A stretch of 64,000 nucleotides of DNA from Sphingomonas abaci (lineage in GTDB: Bacteria; Pseudomonadota; Alphaproteobacteria; Sphingomonadales; Sphingomonadaceae), in the NCBI RefSeq assembly GCF_014199625.1, contig NZ_JACHNY010000001.1, positions 124,001 to 188,000 on the forward strand, given 5' to 3'. The notes beneath the pieces were generated by a model. The model saw only the letters and a list, made by a program, of their open reading frames with translations. It was not told the origin of the DNA and ran no database searches. The position numbers and the translations under genes were made by a program. How positions within the stretch are numbered: the stretch's first letter is position 1; each line of letters starts with the position of its first letter. Positions 55,488-64,000 of this stretch are shown piece after piece.

Positions 55488-55656
55488 TCGGGTCTCCGAA
55501 GATGAACGGCCCCATTTCCGTTCGATCTTGCGCTATCCAGCCTTCAGCTTTCCGGGAGGTTGCCGGGCTCGGTAAATGCACGATTAGCCACGCAGGAAAG
55601 CTAACGAATTGAAAAGGTTCGGCGGGATAAGCCCGGGCATCTCCAAAGGAAGCTTG
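55488..55656. promoter_or_regulatory. Divergent promoter region of the FecR/PilZ and TpsB/CHASE2-EAL operons
   Basis: 169 bases between the two starts. It contains the small hairpin TTAGC-N11-GCTAA (55584-55604), with CTAAC at 55601-55605, 52 bases before the transporter start. Ribosome site AAAGGAAG (55645-55652) precedes the ATG at 55657. An upstream TTG at 55609 is open in frame but less likely the start. Confidence 0.4.
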
Positions 55657-57315
55657 ATGCCGCCCGTTTCACGTTATTCGCTGCTGGGCTTCGCCGCCGT
55701 TACCTCCTGGGCCGGGCCGGCGTCGGCGCAGAACCGGTTTGACCAAGCTGATCCTACGATCGTCGAACAGGCACTGCCACGCCCAACTACAACTGCTCAG
55801 AGTGCGCCGATACTGCAAACGGAAGCGCGGAGCGCAAGCGTTGCCGCAAGTACAGCGATCACCGGAACGATAAACGCCGTCGTCATCGACGGAGCAGCGC
55901 CCGAGGATGATGCCAGCTATGCGCCCGCCTATTTACCGTTCATCGGTCGGGAGCTCAGCCGGACAGAACTTGCCGACCTCGCAGGCCGCATCGCCGAGGT
56001 AGCGCGCCGTAACGGCTTTCCATTCGCCAGCGCTTCGATCGGAGCCCAACGCGTGGCGAACGGCATCCTGCATGTCAGCCTGGACCTGGGCAAGGTGGAT
56101 GCCGTGCGGGTCATCGGCGCGTCGAACGCCGCAGCGGATGCGCTGCTCAACCGTCTCCTGGTCACCGGCGGGCCAGTACGGCGCGATCAGCTCGAACGGG
56201 CGATCCTGCTTACGGGCGATGTGCCGGGCGTGCGGGTGACGAGCAGCCGGTACACCAAGCAGAATGGCTTTGGCATCCTGCTCGTGACCATCGCAGCCGA
56301 CCGGGCGAGCGCCTATGTGCAGCTCGACAATCGCGGCAGCGCCGAGGTGGGTCCGGTTCGCTCAACCATTCTCGCTAATGTGCGCGGCATCGCCAGCGCC
56401 GGCGACGAGCTGGCGATCCTGTCATCGCAAACCCCGCTACAGCCGAGCGAGTTCGTCTTTGTACGAGGGCGCTATAGCGCCCCGATTGACCAGGCAGGCT
56501 CGGTGCTGTCGGTAGCAGCTTCGTACGGCCGCTCGCATCCAGGGGCCTCGTTGAAGCCGCTCGATGTCAGAGGCCTGAGCACCGATGTTGCGGTCGCCCT
56601 CACCCATCCCGTCCTGCGCAGTCGAGCCTCCAGCTTGTGGGTGGGTACCGAGTTCAGGGCCGCTGACATCAAGCAGACCCTGGCGGGGAGGCGCATCCGC
56701 AATGACCGGTTGGCAACGCTTTCGGTCACGTCGAACGGCTTCACGCCCATAGGCCCTGGCATCCTGCGCGGTGAGATCGGAGCCACGGTCGGCTTGCCAC
56801 TGCCCGGGGTAAGTCATCAGGGCGACGCCATGACGTCGCGGTTCGATGGCGATGCCCGCTTCGTCCTTGCCGGCTACACTGCCGACTGGACGATCAACAT
56901 CGCGCGGCCGTTCAGCATCGTCGTCGCCTCGGCCGGGCAGCTGGCATCGCGCCCGCTCCTCGCAACTGCGGAGATCGGCCTTGGCGGCCCCGCATTCGCG
57001 CGCGGTTACGACTATGCCGAACGCACCGGTGACACCGGCATCATGGGCTCCTTGGAGCTGCGGGCCGATGCCGGCAAGATCATCCCGGGCATCATCAATC
57101 GCCTGCAGCTCTACAGTTTCGTTGATGGCGGCCGCGTGAGCAATCTGCGTGGCGGGCTGGGTGGCGGTCAGCTCTACTCGCTGGGTGGTGGCGGCCGCTT
57201 CGGCCTGGGAACGGCCGACGGGATGATCGAGGTGGCGCTGCCGTTAAACGCCAACCGTTTCGACACGGGCACGAAGCGGCCGCGGATCTCCGTCCGGCTG
57301 GCAAAAGCGTTTTGA
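55657..57315 (+). CDS. Outer-membrane transporter of the two-partner secretion type (TpsB/ShlB/FhaC-like)
   Basis: 552 residues from the ATG at 55657, chosen because AAAGGAAG precedes it and a proper signal peptide begins there (YSLLGFAAVTSWAGPASAQ). POTRA-like region (about 90-210) with FIGRELSRTELADLAGRIAEVARRNGFPFASASI and LHVSLDLGKVDAVRVIG, then a 16-stranded-type barrel. The barrel carries the VRGYDY-like motif as FARGYDYAERTGDTG (about residues 448-462) and ends VRLAKAF. No TpsA exoprotein with a TPS domain is adjacent. The closest secreted candidate is the FecR-domain protein on the other strand. The stop overlaps the next start. Confidence 0.88.
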   Translation: MPPVSRYSLLGFAAVTSWAGPASAQNRFDQADPTIVEQALPRPTTTAQSAPILQTEARSASVAASTAITGTINAVVIDGAAPEDDASYAPAYLPFIGRELSRTELADLAGRIAEVARRNGFPFASASIGAQRVANGILHVSLDLGKVDAVRVIGASNAAADALLNRLLVTGGPVRRDQLERAILLTGDVPGVRVTSSRYTKQNGFGILLVTIAADRASAYVQLDNRGSAEVGPVRSTILANVRGIASAGDELAILSSQTPLQPSEFVFVRGRYSAPIDQAGSVLSVAASYGRSHPGASLKPLDVRGLSTDVAVALTHPVLRSRASSLWVGTEFRAADIKQTLAGRRIRNDRLATLSVTSNGFTPIGPGILRGEIGATVGLPLPGVSHQGDAMTSRFDGDARFVLAGYTADWTINIARPFSIVVASAGQLASRPLLATAEIGLGGPAFARGYDYAERTGDTGIMGSLELRADAGKIIPGIINRLQLYSFVDGGRVSNLRGGLGGGQLYSLGGGGRFGLGTADGMIEVALPLNANRFDTGTKRPRISVRLAKAF

Positions 57316-59603
57316 TGATGGCTCGTCGACCGCGCCGCTCGTCCGCGATCATCCTGCTGGTCGCGGCATTATGCGGATCGATCCTGTTGGTGCCGGCGAT
57401 TGGCGGCCCCATCGACCGGATTATCGACCCCGTTCGCTTTGCGGTGCATCACCGCTCCGCCAGCAAGACCACCGTTGTGGTCGAAATGGATGCGGCCAGT
57501 GTCGCCGCCATCCGAAGCTGGCCATGGCCGCGGCGCCATTACGCGCAAGTCATCGATGCGCTTCACCACGCTGGCGCCGCCACCATTGTCTTCGACGTCG
57601 ACTTCTCGTCCCGCTCGACGGTTGTGGACGACCGCCTGATGGCCGATGCCCTGGCCCGTGCCGGGGGGAGCGTCGTGCTCCCCACGTTCGCGCAACGAGC
57701 CGGGGAAAACGACGGTCGCAGTTTGGACGCCCTGCCGATCCCGGAATTCCGCCCCAACGTCACGCTCGCCTCGGTCAGCATGGCCCCCGATGTCGACGGC
57801 ATTGTCCGCTCCATGCCCATGGCGACGATTACCGCAGGCGTTCCCCGCCCGACGCTCTCTGCCTATGTCGCCAGCCGTTCAGGACAGGCAGATCAGACCT
57901 TCCCCATCGATCTGTCGATCGATCCTGCAACGATCCCACGCCTCAGTTTCGCATCCGTCATGCAGGGCCATTTCGATCCTGCGGCCGTTCGTGGGAAGAA
58001 CATCCTCATCGGCACGACGGCGATCGAGATGGGCGATCGCTACGCCGTGCCGCTGTGGGGGGTCTTGCCTGGCGTGATCATCCAGGCGCTGGCCGCTGAG
58101 ACGCTCATCGTCGGGGTCCCTCAGCAGGGGAATGCAGTCATTCCCCTGCTGGCCGCCCTGCTGCTCGGCGTTGCCATTCTGTGGCGGCGCCACACGTTAG
58201 GCTTGATCCTTTCGACGACGGGCGCAATCGTCGCGTTCCACGTGGCTGTTCTCGCGGCGCAATATGCCTTGTGGATCGATTACCCGATAGCCAGTGGCCT
58301 GGGAACGATCTGCCTCGTGGTTGCAGGCTGTGTCACCCGCGATATCGTTCGCCGCTTCCGGATGCAGAGCCAGACAGATGAGACGACCCTGCTGCCCAAC
58401 CGGTCGGCATTTACGCGTCGAAGCTTTGCGCAGCCCGTCGATGTCGCCGTCGTTAAGATCGACAATCTCGATGCCATCGCCGCGGTTCTTGGCCCGCAGG
58501 AACTGGCGAATGCCCTCATTCGAACGGCAGAGCGACTGAAGCTCGCCAGCGTCGATCATCAGGTCTACCGAGTCCGCGGCCATCACCTGGCCTATGTCGT
58601 TGCGGCGGATCAGCAGTTGGACGATGCGATGGCAGGGTTGCGCGCGATCCTCCGGCAACCCGTCGAGGTCAACGGCCGCCGCATTGATGTCCTGACCTCG
58701 GTGGGGGTAGCTCACGGGACCGATCCGGCGACTTTGCTGACCGATGCCGCACTGGCCGCTGAGCAAGCGCAGGCGGCGAATACCTTCTGGCGGCAGAGCG
58801 TCGCGAACCATGGCAAACTCGAGCGATCGCTGTCGCTGATGAGCGATCTGGAAGACGCCATGGCGGCAGGCCACATCGAGGTTTTCTACCAGCCAAAGCT
58901 GTCTCTTTCGACCAACCGGGTGACCAGCGTCGAGGCGCTGGTCCGTTGGCGCGATCCAGAACGTGGTTTTATCGGTCCGGATCAGTTCATCCCGATGGCG
59001 GAGCAGACCGGCCGTATCCAGGCCCTGACCCTGCACATCCTCGCCATCGTGCTAAACGATGCCAGCCATTGGCGCAGCCTGGGGTATCCCATGACTGCCG
59101 GAATCAACATCTCGGCGACGTTGCTGACATCCAAGGCGTTCAACGATGAAGTCGAAGCCCTACTCGCACGATCCAGCGTGCCCGCTGGTGACCTAATCTT
59201 CGAGGTTACCGAGTCCGCCGCGATGGATGATCAGGAAGCAGCCATTGTAGCACTGCGCCGTTATCGCGATCTGGGGGTCGCCGTCTCAATGGACGACTAT
59301 GGTACCGGCCAGTCGACCCTCAGCTACATCCAGCTCCTGCCGCTTAGCGAACTCAAGATCGATCGCAGCTTTGTGCAATTCGCGCATCAAAATGCGAGCG
59401 ATGCGATCCTGGTGCAGTCGACCATCGATCTGGCCCATCGGCTGGGCATCAAGGTCGTTGCCGAAGGGATCGAGGACGAGGCTTGCCTTGAGTTCCTTCG
59501 TGCAAACCACTGCGATCTGGCCCAAGGGTACCACATCAGCCGGCCGGTACCGGTTGCCGACCTTCTACGCTTCGTTGGCGATGTACGAGGAATGGCGGCG
59601 TAG
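57315..59603 (+). CDS. CHASE2-(degenerate GGDEF)-EAL membrane phosphodiesterase
   Basis: 762 residues from the ATG at 57315 (TGATG overlap with the transporter stop). One N-terminal membrane segment, a CHASE2 periplasmic domain (about 35-275: VVVEMDAASVAAIRSWPWPRRHYAQVIDAL, GKNILIGTTAIEMGD), then three membrane segments (about 275-350). The GGDEF-like domain (about 365-495) has VRGHHL where GGDEF should be, so it cannot make c-di-GMP. The EAL domain (about 510-755) is intact: VEALVRW, NISATLL, FEVTES, DDYGTGQSTLSYI, KIDRSFV and AEGIED. It should degrade c-di-GMP in response to an extracytoplasmic cue and oppose the PilZ protein coded next door. Confidence 0.93.
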   Translation: MMARRPRRSSAIILLVAALCGSILLVPAIGGPIDRIIDPVRFAVHHRSASKTTVVVEMDAASVAAIRSWPWPRRHYAQVIDALHHAGAATIVFDVDFSSRSTVVDDRLMADALARAGGSVVLPTFAQRAGENDGRSLDALPIPEFRPNVTLASVSMAPDVDGIVRSMPMATITAGVPRPTLSAYVASRSGQADQTFPIDLSIDPATIPRLSFASVMQGHFDPAAVRGKNILIGTTAIEMGDRYAVPLWGVLPGVIIQALAAETLIVGVPQQGNAVIPLLAALLLGVAILWRRHTLGLILSTTGAIVAFHVAVLAAQYALWIDYPIASGLGTICLVVAGCVTRDIVRRFRMQSQTDETTLLPNRSAFTRRSFAQPVDVAVVKIDNLDAIAAVLGPQELANALIRTAERLKLASVDHQVYRVRGHHLAYVVAADQQLDDAMAGLRAILRQPVEVNGRRIDVLTSVGVAHGTDPATLLTDAALAAEQAQAANTFWRQSVANHGKLERSLSLMSDLEDAMAAGHIEVFYQPKLSLSTNRVTSVEALVRWRDPERGFIGPDQFIPMAEQTGRIQALTLHILAIVLNDASHWRSLGYPMTAGINISATLLTSKAFNDEVEALLARSSVPAGDLIFEVTESAAMDDQEAAIVALRRYRDLGVAVSMDDYGTGQSTLSYIQLLPLSELKIDRSFVQFAHQNASDAILVQSTIDLAHRLGIKVVAEGIEDEACLEFLRANHCDLAQGYHISRPVPVADLLRFVGDVRGMAA

Positions 59604-59760
59604 ACCCAGAAGTGGTCGTTCGAGGTCGCCTTCCCCGTCCCCAACCCGGCCATCCGTTCATCACGGAAGCGGCAGGCGTGCGGCGCTTGCTTCAAGGCGA
59701 ACGAAGCGCATGCGCCGGAAGGAGAGCTGACAGGCCGCCCGCGCCGAAGGCCAGCACAAG

Positions 59761-60785
59761 ATGGACTACCGCTTGGACCCCTCGGCGAGAGCTCGTTACA
59801 TCCTCGCATTGGGAAATCCCCGACGCATTTTCACGACCTTTGGATTGTTGCTGGCATCTTCGGCGCTTGCGGCGAATCCGGTCATACCACCGCCCGCCGA
59901 TCCGCTGACGGTTGAGATGGAGACTGGTGACGCCGACCGTTTCGCTGCCTTGTTCGAGGCAGCGGGCGGGACGCTCTCCGCCGAACGGTTACAGCGCGAC
60001 TATATGGATCGCGGCAGCTATGGCGTTAAGGTCTTCACGCCAAACCGTATCAAAGATGCGGCCGACCTCGTCAATCGCGTCGCGGCGAAGCCGGGCGTCT
60101 ATGCCCGCGCGGTCAGGACCTGCCTACCGATCGTGAATCAGACGACAGCCGAGCTACGCGCTACCTATCTAGCCTTGCATGGCCTGTTCCCGGACAAGCC
60201 GCTCCCGCAATTGTTCCTGGTCGTCGGCGCCGGCAACTCGGGCTGTACGGCGGCTCCGGGTGCGCAGGTGCTCGGCCTGGAGGTATTGTGGCGCGGGGCG
60301 ACCACGCCGGATGCGCTGCGGGCCATTGTTCGAGGCTTCTATGCGCACGAGACGACTCACCCTCTTCAAGGCGGCCTTCCAGCCGGTAACATCCTGCTCG
60401 CCAGCGTGCTGCAGGAAGGAGCGGCCGACTTCATCGCCGAGCTTGCCACCGGCCGGCCGATGGACCAGGCGCGCGCGGATTGGGCGATGCCGCGCGAAGC
60501 CGAACTCTGGAAACAGTTCGAGGCGGACTTGAAGGCGACGCGCGGCGCGACCGCCGAAACCGAGCTGAAGCCCGGCACGAACGCCAGTGAACCTTCTATC
60601 GTTGGATCGCCAATCACAACAGCGCGCCGGAGGGCTGTCCCGGTGAGGCTGGTTACTGGATGGGACAACGCATTTGGCAGCGCTGGTGTGACAAGCAGCC
60701 GGACAGACGCGCTGCGTTGCACGATATACTTATGCCGAAGAACCCCGAGGCTGTCCTTGCGGCGGGGACCTTCCGGGCGAACTGA
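59761..60785 (+). pseudogene. Zinc metallopeptidase-like protein (DUF2268-type) broken by a frameshift
   Basis: Starts at the ATG 59761 with a signal-like segment (LLLASSALAANP). HETTH at residues 196-200 and the downstream EGAADF glutamate fit a gluzincin-type zinc site as in DUF2268-like peptidases. Around 60580-60592 the frame shifts. The first frame runs on in Arg-rich nonsense to 60852. The second frame (stop 60783-60785) continues sensibly as TFYRWIANHNSAPEGCPGEAGYWMGQRIWQRW and on to MPKNPEAVLAAGTF. One lost base would explain it. Either a sequencing error or a recent inactivation; the zinc site itself lies before the break. Confidence 0.7.
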
Positions 60786-61032
60786 GCAACCCAAGCCTTC
60801 ACGCAGGGCAAGTTGGTCGCGGTCGCGCCTAAGCGTCCGCCAGTGGGCGTGAGCGGGCGTGATATGCGGCGAACATCCCCGTCGAATGATGCCTCGCACT
60901 CTCTCCGTCAAAGGCCAGATATGTAATTCGATGTACCCATGCGGTGACCCAGAGCATTCGCGCGCACGATCGCAAATCGTGTCCGATTGGACGGTCGTCG
61001 GCCCGGTCATTCCGCTATGTGCGGGGATTGAA

Positions 61033-62172
61033 TCACCTCCTTGTGTCAGCCTCTCGCGACGCGATCCTGGCATTCGTCTCAGTCAGGTCGACGACGTGAA
61101 CGGTAAGTGGCCCCATGCGTGAGGGGATGCGGCTGCCGAGCGGCACACCGAAATTGGCCCGAACCGTGAAGCGGTCGATCCGGTAAATGCCGGGACTGTT
61201 TGGATCCAGAGCCAGCGGGACATAGCGTCTCGCGCTGACGTGCCGCACGATGCCAACGCGCCACTGGCCCAGTCCAGTGGTTCTCAGCATTTCCACGTCC
61301 GCAGTATGCCCATCCGGGCGGATCCAATAGCCGATGTCCGCCCACCGAACGGGATCGCGATCATAGCGATCGCTTGTACCCGGAGGGGGATTGATGTCCT
61401 CGACGGGCGGTGCCGACAGCAAGGTAGGCGCTTGGGTGGCGGATTGTCGCAACCGGGTTGCCAGGGCCTCGATTGCGCCCTTGTCGCCCCTGCGATTGGC
61501 GATACGGGCAAGGAGGACATCGCGTACTTGATTCATCGCCGGTTGGCTTGGTCCAGCGATCGTCGCCCCCTGCCTCACCAACTTATCCGCTTCAGCATAG
61601 CGATTGCGCATGAGGGCGAGCCAAGCGCGCCGGTAGGTGGCGGCGGCCGCGATCGAACGGTGATCGTTTGCGAGTGCCAGCCGCTGCGCCTTTTTGTAAA
61701 TGTCTTCCGCCACGTCCGGCAGGCCAAGGCCCAGCATATCGTCGGCGCGGCGGATTTCCTCAGTCAATGTGGCAGGCGTTGTCGCGCCGAGATGCTCGCG
61801 AAGCAACACCACATTCTGCCGTCCGGCGTGTTTCCAAAGGTCCTTATAGCCTTCATGTTCCGCGACGGTGGCGAGCGTGGCGTAAAGGCTTGAAACAGGG
61901 CCTGGCAGCTCTGCGGCATGTTTTTTGTTGCGGTGTATCGCTTTCTGAAGGGTGCGGTGTGCATCCGCATAGCGGCCTGCGCCGAATTGCTCGACAGCGG
62001 CCTGCAGGGACGCTTCGACGTCCTCTGCGGGAGGACATTGTCGCTGCAGACAATCCGTCAGCCCTTTCTCCGCGCGGCGCCCCAGGACAATGACTTCATC
62101 AGCGTCAAGCGTTTGTGGAGTCGCCGGGACCAGCTGTGCCGTCACCGACAGGAGCACGGTCGTCACGATCAT
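61033..62172 (-). CDS. Secreted helical-repeat protein with a TonB-C-like C-terminus, function unknown
   Basis: 379 residues from the ATG at 62172; a signal peptide (IVTTVLLSVTAQLVPATPQ) supports this start although the frame is open upstream. Residues about 50-270 form helical repeats (AAVEQFGAGRYADAHRTLQKAI, YRRAWLALMRNRYAEADKLV), TPR- or Sel1-like. The last 100 residues (WADIGYWIRPDGHTADVEMLR, VSARRYVPLALDP, YRIDRFTVRANFGVPLGSRIP) have the shape of a TonB C-terminal-like domain as seen in several sphingomonad secreted proteins. A CLQRQC pair may form a disulphide. It follows the small membrane-protein gene by five bases. Confidence 0.6.
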   Translation of the reverse strand: MIVTTVLLSVTAQLVPATPQTLDADEVIVLGRRAEKGLTDCLQRQCPPAEDVEASLQAAVEQFGAGRYADAHRTLQKAIHRNKKHAAELPGPVSSLYATLATVAEHEGYKDLWKHAGRQNVVLLREHLGATTPATLTEEIRRADDMLGLGLPDVAEDIYKKAQRLALANDHRSIAAAATYRRAWLALMRNRYAEADKLVRQGATIAGPSQPAMNQVRDVLLARIANRRGDKGAIEALATRLRQSATQAPTLLSAPPVEDINPPPGTSDRYDRDPVRWADIGYWIRPDGHTADVEMLRTTGLGQWRVGIVRHVSARRYVPLALDPNSPGIYRIDRFTVRANFGVPLGSRIPSRMGPLTVHVVDLTETNARIASREADTRR

Positions 62173-62177
62173 AACGG

Positions 62178-62453
62178 TCAAGCTCCTCGGCTCTGCACAG
62201 ACTGGATCAGGGCTCCTGCGGCGAAAGGCCAGACGGCGCTCTGCAACGCGCCCATGATGCCTGCGAACAACTGGCTCTTCGCAACGCCTTTGACGGATTG
62301 GGCGCCTGCACCAACGACCAGGCCATGAACCTGCTGCGTTGTCAGAGTGGCGATCGATATCGCGCTGATAACTCCACCGACGAAGATCACGGCGCTGAGC
62401 ACGAAGAGAATAGCGGGAGCCCGGCGGGTCAATATGGCGGTGAACACATCCAT
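62178..62453 (-). CDS. Small inner-membrane protein of unknown function
   Basis: 91 residues from the ATG at 62453, which has an AGGAGG ribosome site six bases upstream. Two hydrophobic segments: about 14-38 (AILFVLSAVIFVGGVISAI) and a weaker one near 60-80 (AGIMGALQSAVWPFAAGALI). No family recognised. It is the first gene of a two-gene operon with the secreted repeat protein. Confidence 0.65.
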   Translation of the reverse strand: MDVFTAILTRRAPAILFVLSAVIFVGGVISAISIATLTTQQVHGLVVGAGAQSVKGVAKSQLFAGIMGALQSAVWPFAAGALIQSVQSRGA

Positions 62454-63858
62454 TGAAGCCTCCTGCTGGCAAGCAAGTGATTGTGTCACACTGCTTTTCA
62501 GTGAGGCTGAACGAGAAGCCCGAGAAAGGAAAGCATGTTCGTCGCCGATGTGGATGTTACCTGATCAGCGCGGCGGACGGACCGTCTTCCGGTGGCCGAG
62601 TTCTGGCCCGGAAGTTACCGAATTTCGGCTTGATGTACCCGATTATACCCAACCTGCCCCATGTTCGTCACGCACTCCCCAAGGGATGAAGGTCGATCAG
62701 TTCCAGCAAAGCGATCCATCATCGCGCCGGTGCGGTCGACCACGGCCACGTTCGCGCACACTTTGGTGACGCAGCCCCGTTTCGAACCGTTTGAGCAGCT
62801 TTGAACAATCGGAATCGAGGCGAACCGCGTGTCGCCACCAGTCTCTGTGCGAAGCGAGATCGCCTCGGTTGAAGGCATCCATGGCAGAGTGCTGGGCAAC
62901 ATATCCACTTCCACGTGCTCGGCAATACAAGCCAGTCCCGCCGTGGCAAACAGCCATCCTTCCCTCTACCGGGAAAAATATCGGCAAGTGTGACCAGCGC
63001 CAACAAGTCGCCACCCAATGCAAGGTGCCGCAGATTGGGCATATACAAGCCGCACCCGTGTTCGCTTCTGATCGATCAATAACGCCAAAGAGCAGCACAT
63101 GTACTGGAAGAGTTTCGTGCGATCATCCGTGCAGATTACATCGCGAAGCCATGAAGGCAACGTCCGCTCCCCGCCGTACTCGACGGCCAATCGCAGCGAA
63201 GAAGCCCTCCGTTATGCCCCGCCTGCTCGTTCTTGAGCCCCGCTCTCCAGGTAAGGCATACCCTGCTCATACTCCATCTTGGACGGTCTCGTGCGAGCGT
63301 CCGAGTATGGGAAAGGAAAGCACACGTTGATCCCTTATCAGTCTCGCGCTCGAACGACACAACACGGTCGTGACCATGCAGCCTGATGAATAGCAGCCCG
63401 TTATCGATTGCGAACATCGCCCCATCGTTGCCGCGGACGTAAGCCATGTCCGCCCCGCGCCACGTGTCAATCGTTGCTGGTGAACCGAGTATGGCGACAA
63501 CCTACTGACGCGACGTCCCTTCGACCGAATGTCGCGTGAGGACGTCGGACAGCACACGAACGCGTCACGGGTATTCTTTTGCAGGCTACATCCGAATTTG
63601 TGCCCAACGCGCAAATCGTTGACTTGCGGCGTACATCAGAAAGCACGTACTGCGCTTTCGATCGTCGAAGCCTAGTCTTGATGTACAATCCATCAACACC
63701 GAAAAAGCGATGCAATCTACGGCTGAGTTGGTCAGACTTAATTATCGATTTACCGCTAGCACCACCGCCAGAGGTTCTCGTCGTAAACGTTCTTGGCGGG
63801 ATTGTTGTTCCCCCTATGACCCCTGAGGTTGTCGGATGCCTCGCTGCCACAGATAAAT
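62454..63858. other. Lower-GC region without convincing genes
   Basis: About 1.4 kb in which base composition drops compared with the rest of the window and stop codons become frequent in all frames. Several overlapping minus-strand frames between 62615 and 63190, and 63136-63447, contain protein-like stretches (for example FAIDNGLLFIRLHGHDRVVSFERE and VEYGGERTLPSWLRDV) that change frame repeatedly. Decayed genes of foreign origin are likely. A plus-strand frame at 63579-63911 is open but has no ribosome site or known motif. Confidence 0.4.
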
Positions 63859-63999
63859 CTAGTGCCATTCCAACCGATACAATGTCACCGCCGATCCCTC
63901 CGCGTAGTTGAAAATGTTGATTGCGAACAGCAAGCTAGCGGGATTGCCGATGACTGTGATCACGGGGGTACTCCCACACACCTGGGACGAGGCCCACAC
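63859..63999 (-). CDS. Possible 3' end of a gene entering from the right edge
   Basis: Minus-strand frame open from the window edge for 46 codons to a TAG at 63859-63861, ending VITVIGNPASLLFAINIFNYAEGSAVTLYRLEWH. Amino-acid choice looks coding, but the piece is too short for a family call. Confidence 0.3.
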   Translation of the reverse strand: MWASSQVCGSTPVITVIGNPASLLFAINIFNYAEGSAVTLYRLEWH

Positions 64000-64000
64000 G

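Noticed and set aside
55561..55640. Possible c-di-GMP (GEMM) riboswitch before the TpsB gene
   Set aside because: ACGCAGGAAAGC recalls one GEMM segment, but the first conserved half and the tetraloop stem are missing; only a 5-bp hairpin forms.
63579..63911. Plus-strand frame of 110 codons near the right end
   Set aside because: No ribosome site, no known domain, and it overlaps another protein-like frame on the opposite strand.

Overview
The window looks like a chromosomal segment of a GC-rich alphaproteobacterium, most likely a Sphingomonas or close sphingomonad. This is inferred from the very high GC, the many TonB-dependent receptors with VVTG-type TonB boxes, a PEPxxWA-CTERM secreted protein, a FecI/FecR/receptor trio and the abundance of c-di-GMP enzymes. 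No rRNA, tRNA, CRISPR array or intact mobile element was seen.

Layout. 1-5.7 kb: the 3' part of a Tat-type secreted protein (-), a secreted beta-lactamase-fold serine hydrolase and a TonB-dependent receptor. 5.9-11.8 kb (-): a coupled signalling operon of CHASE3-GAF hybrid kinase with three receivers, CheR, a receiver-less CheB and a receiver-histidine kinase. 12.2-14.6 kb: an S9 peptidase. 14.8-21.4 kb (+): a YfiR-like periplasmic protein, a TonB-dependent receptor, a methyl-accepting protein and a PAS-GGDEF-EAL-PilZ protein, followed by a convergent CHASE3-HAMP-GAF-GGDEF cyclase. 24-38 kb: mostly metabolism, comprising a histidine phosphatase with NAD(P)HX dehydratase, a PEP-CTERM protein, a 2-hydroxyacid dehydrogenase, an EthD-type protein with a small membrane protein, a second S9 peptidase, a SAICAR synthetase, a kynurenine module (hydrolase, kynureninase, permease) and a DnaQ-like exonuclease. 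Next come a 24-codon peptide gene with its own terminator and a broken IS3-family transposase.

39.5-43.3 kb: ECF sigma factor, FecR anti-sigma and STN-domain receptor, with overlapping reading frames. 43.5-52.8 kb: an ABC-transporter-dependent capsule/exopolysaccharide operon (three glycosyltransferases, KpsE-, KpsM-, KpsT- and KpsD-like proteins, and a CDP-alcohol phosphatidyltransferase). Its KpsT carries an unusual C-terminal extension of about 240 residues. 53-59.6 kb: a divergent pair of operons, PilZ plus an alanine-rich FecR-domain protein on one side, a TpsB/ShlB-like outer-membrane transporter plus a CHASE2-EAL phosphodiesterase on the other. After that come a frameshifted metallopeptidase, a secreted repeat protein with a small membrane protein, and about 1.4 kb of lower-GC DNA without convincing genes.

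Recurring theme: five proteins make, break or bind c-di-GMP. They sit beside outer-membrane receptors, polysaccharide export and a secretion porin, so much of the window appears to concern the cell surface and its control. Functional calls rest on motifs read by eye; no database search was possible.
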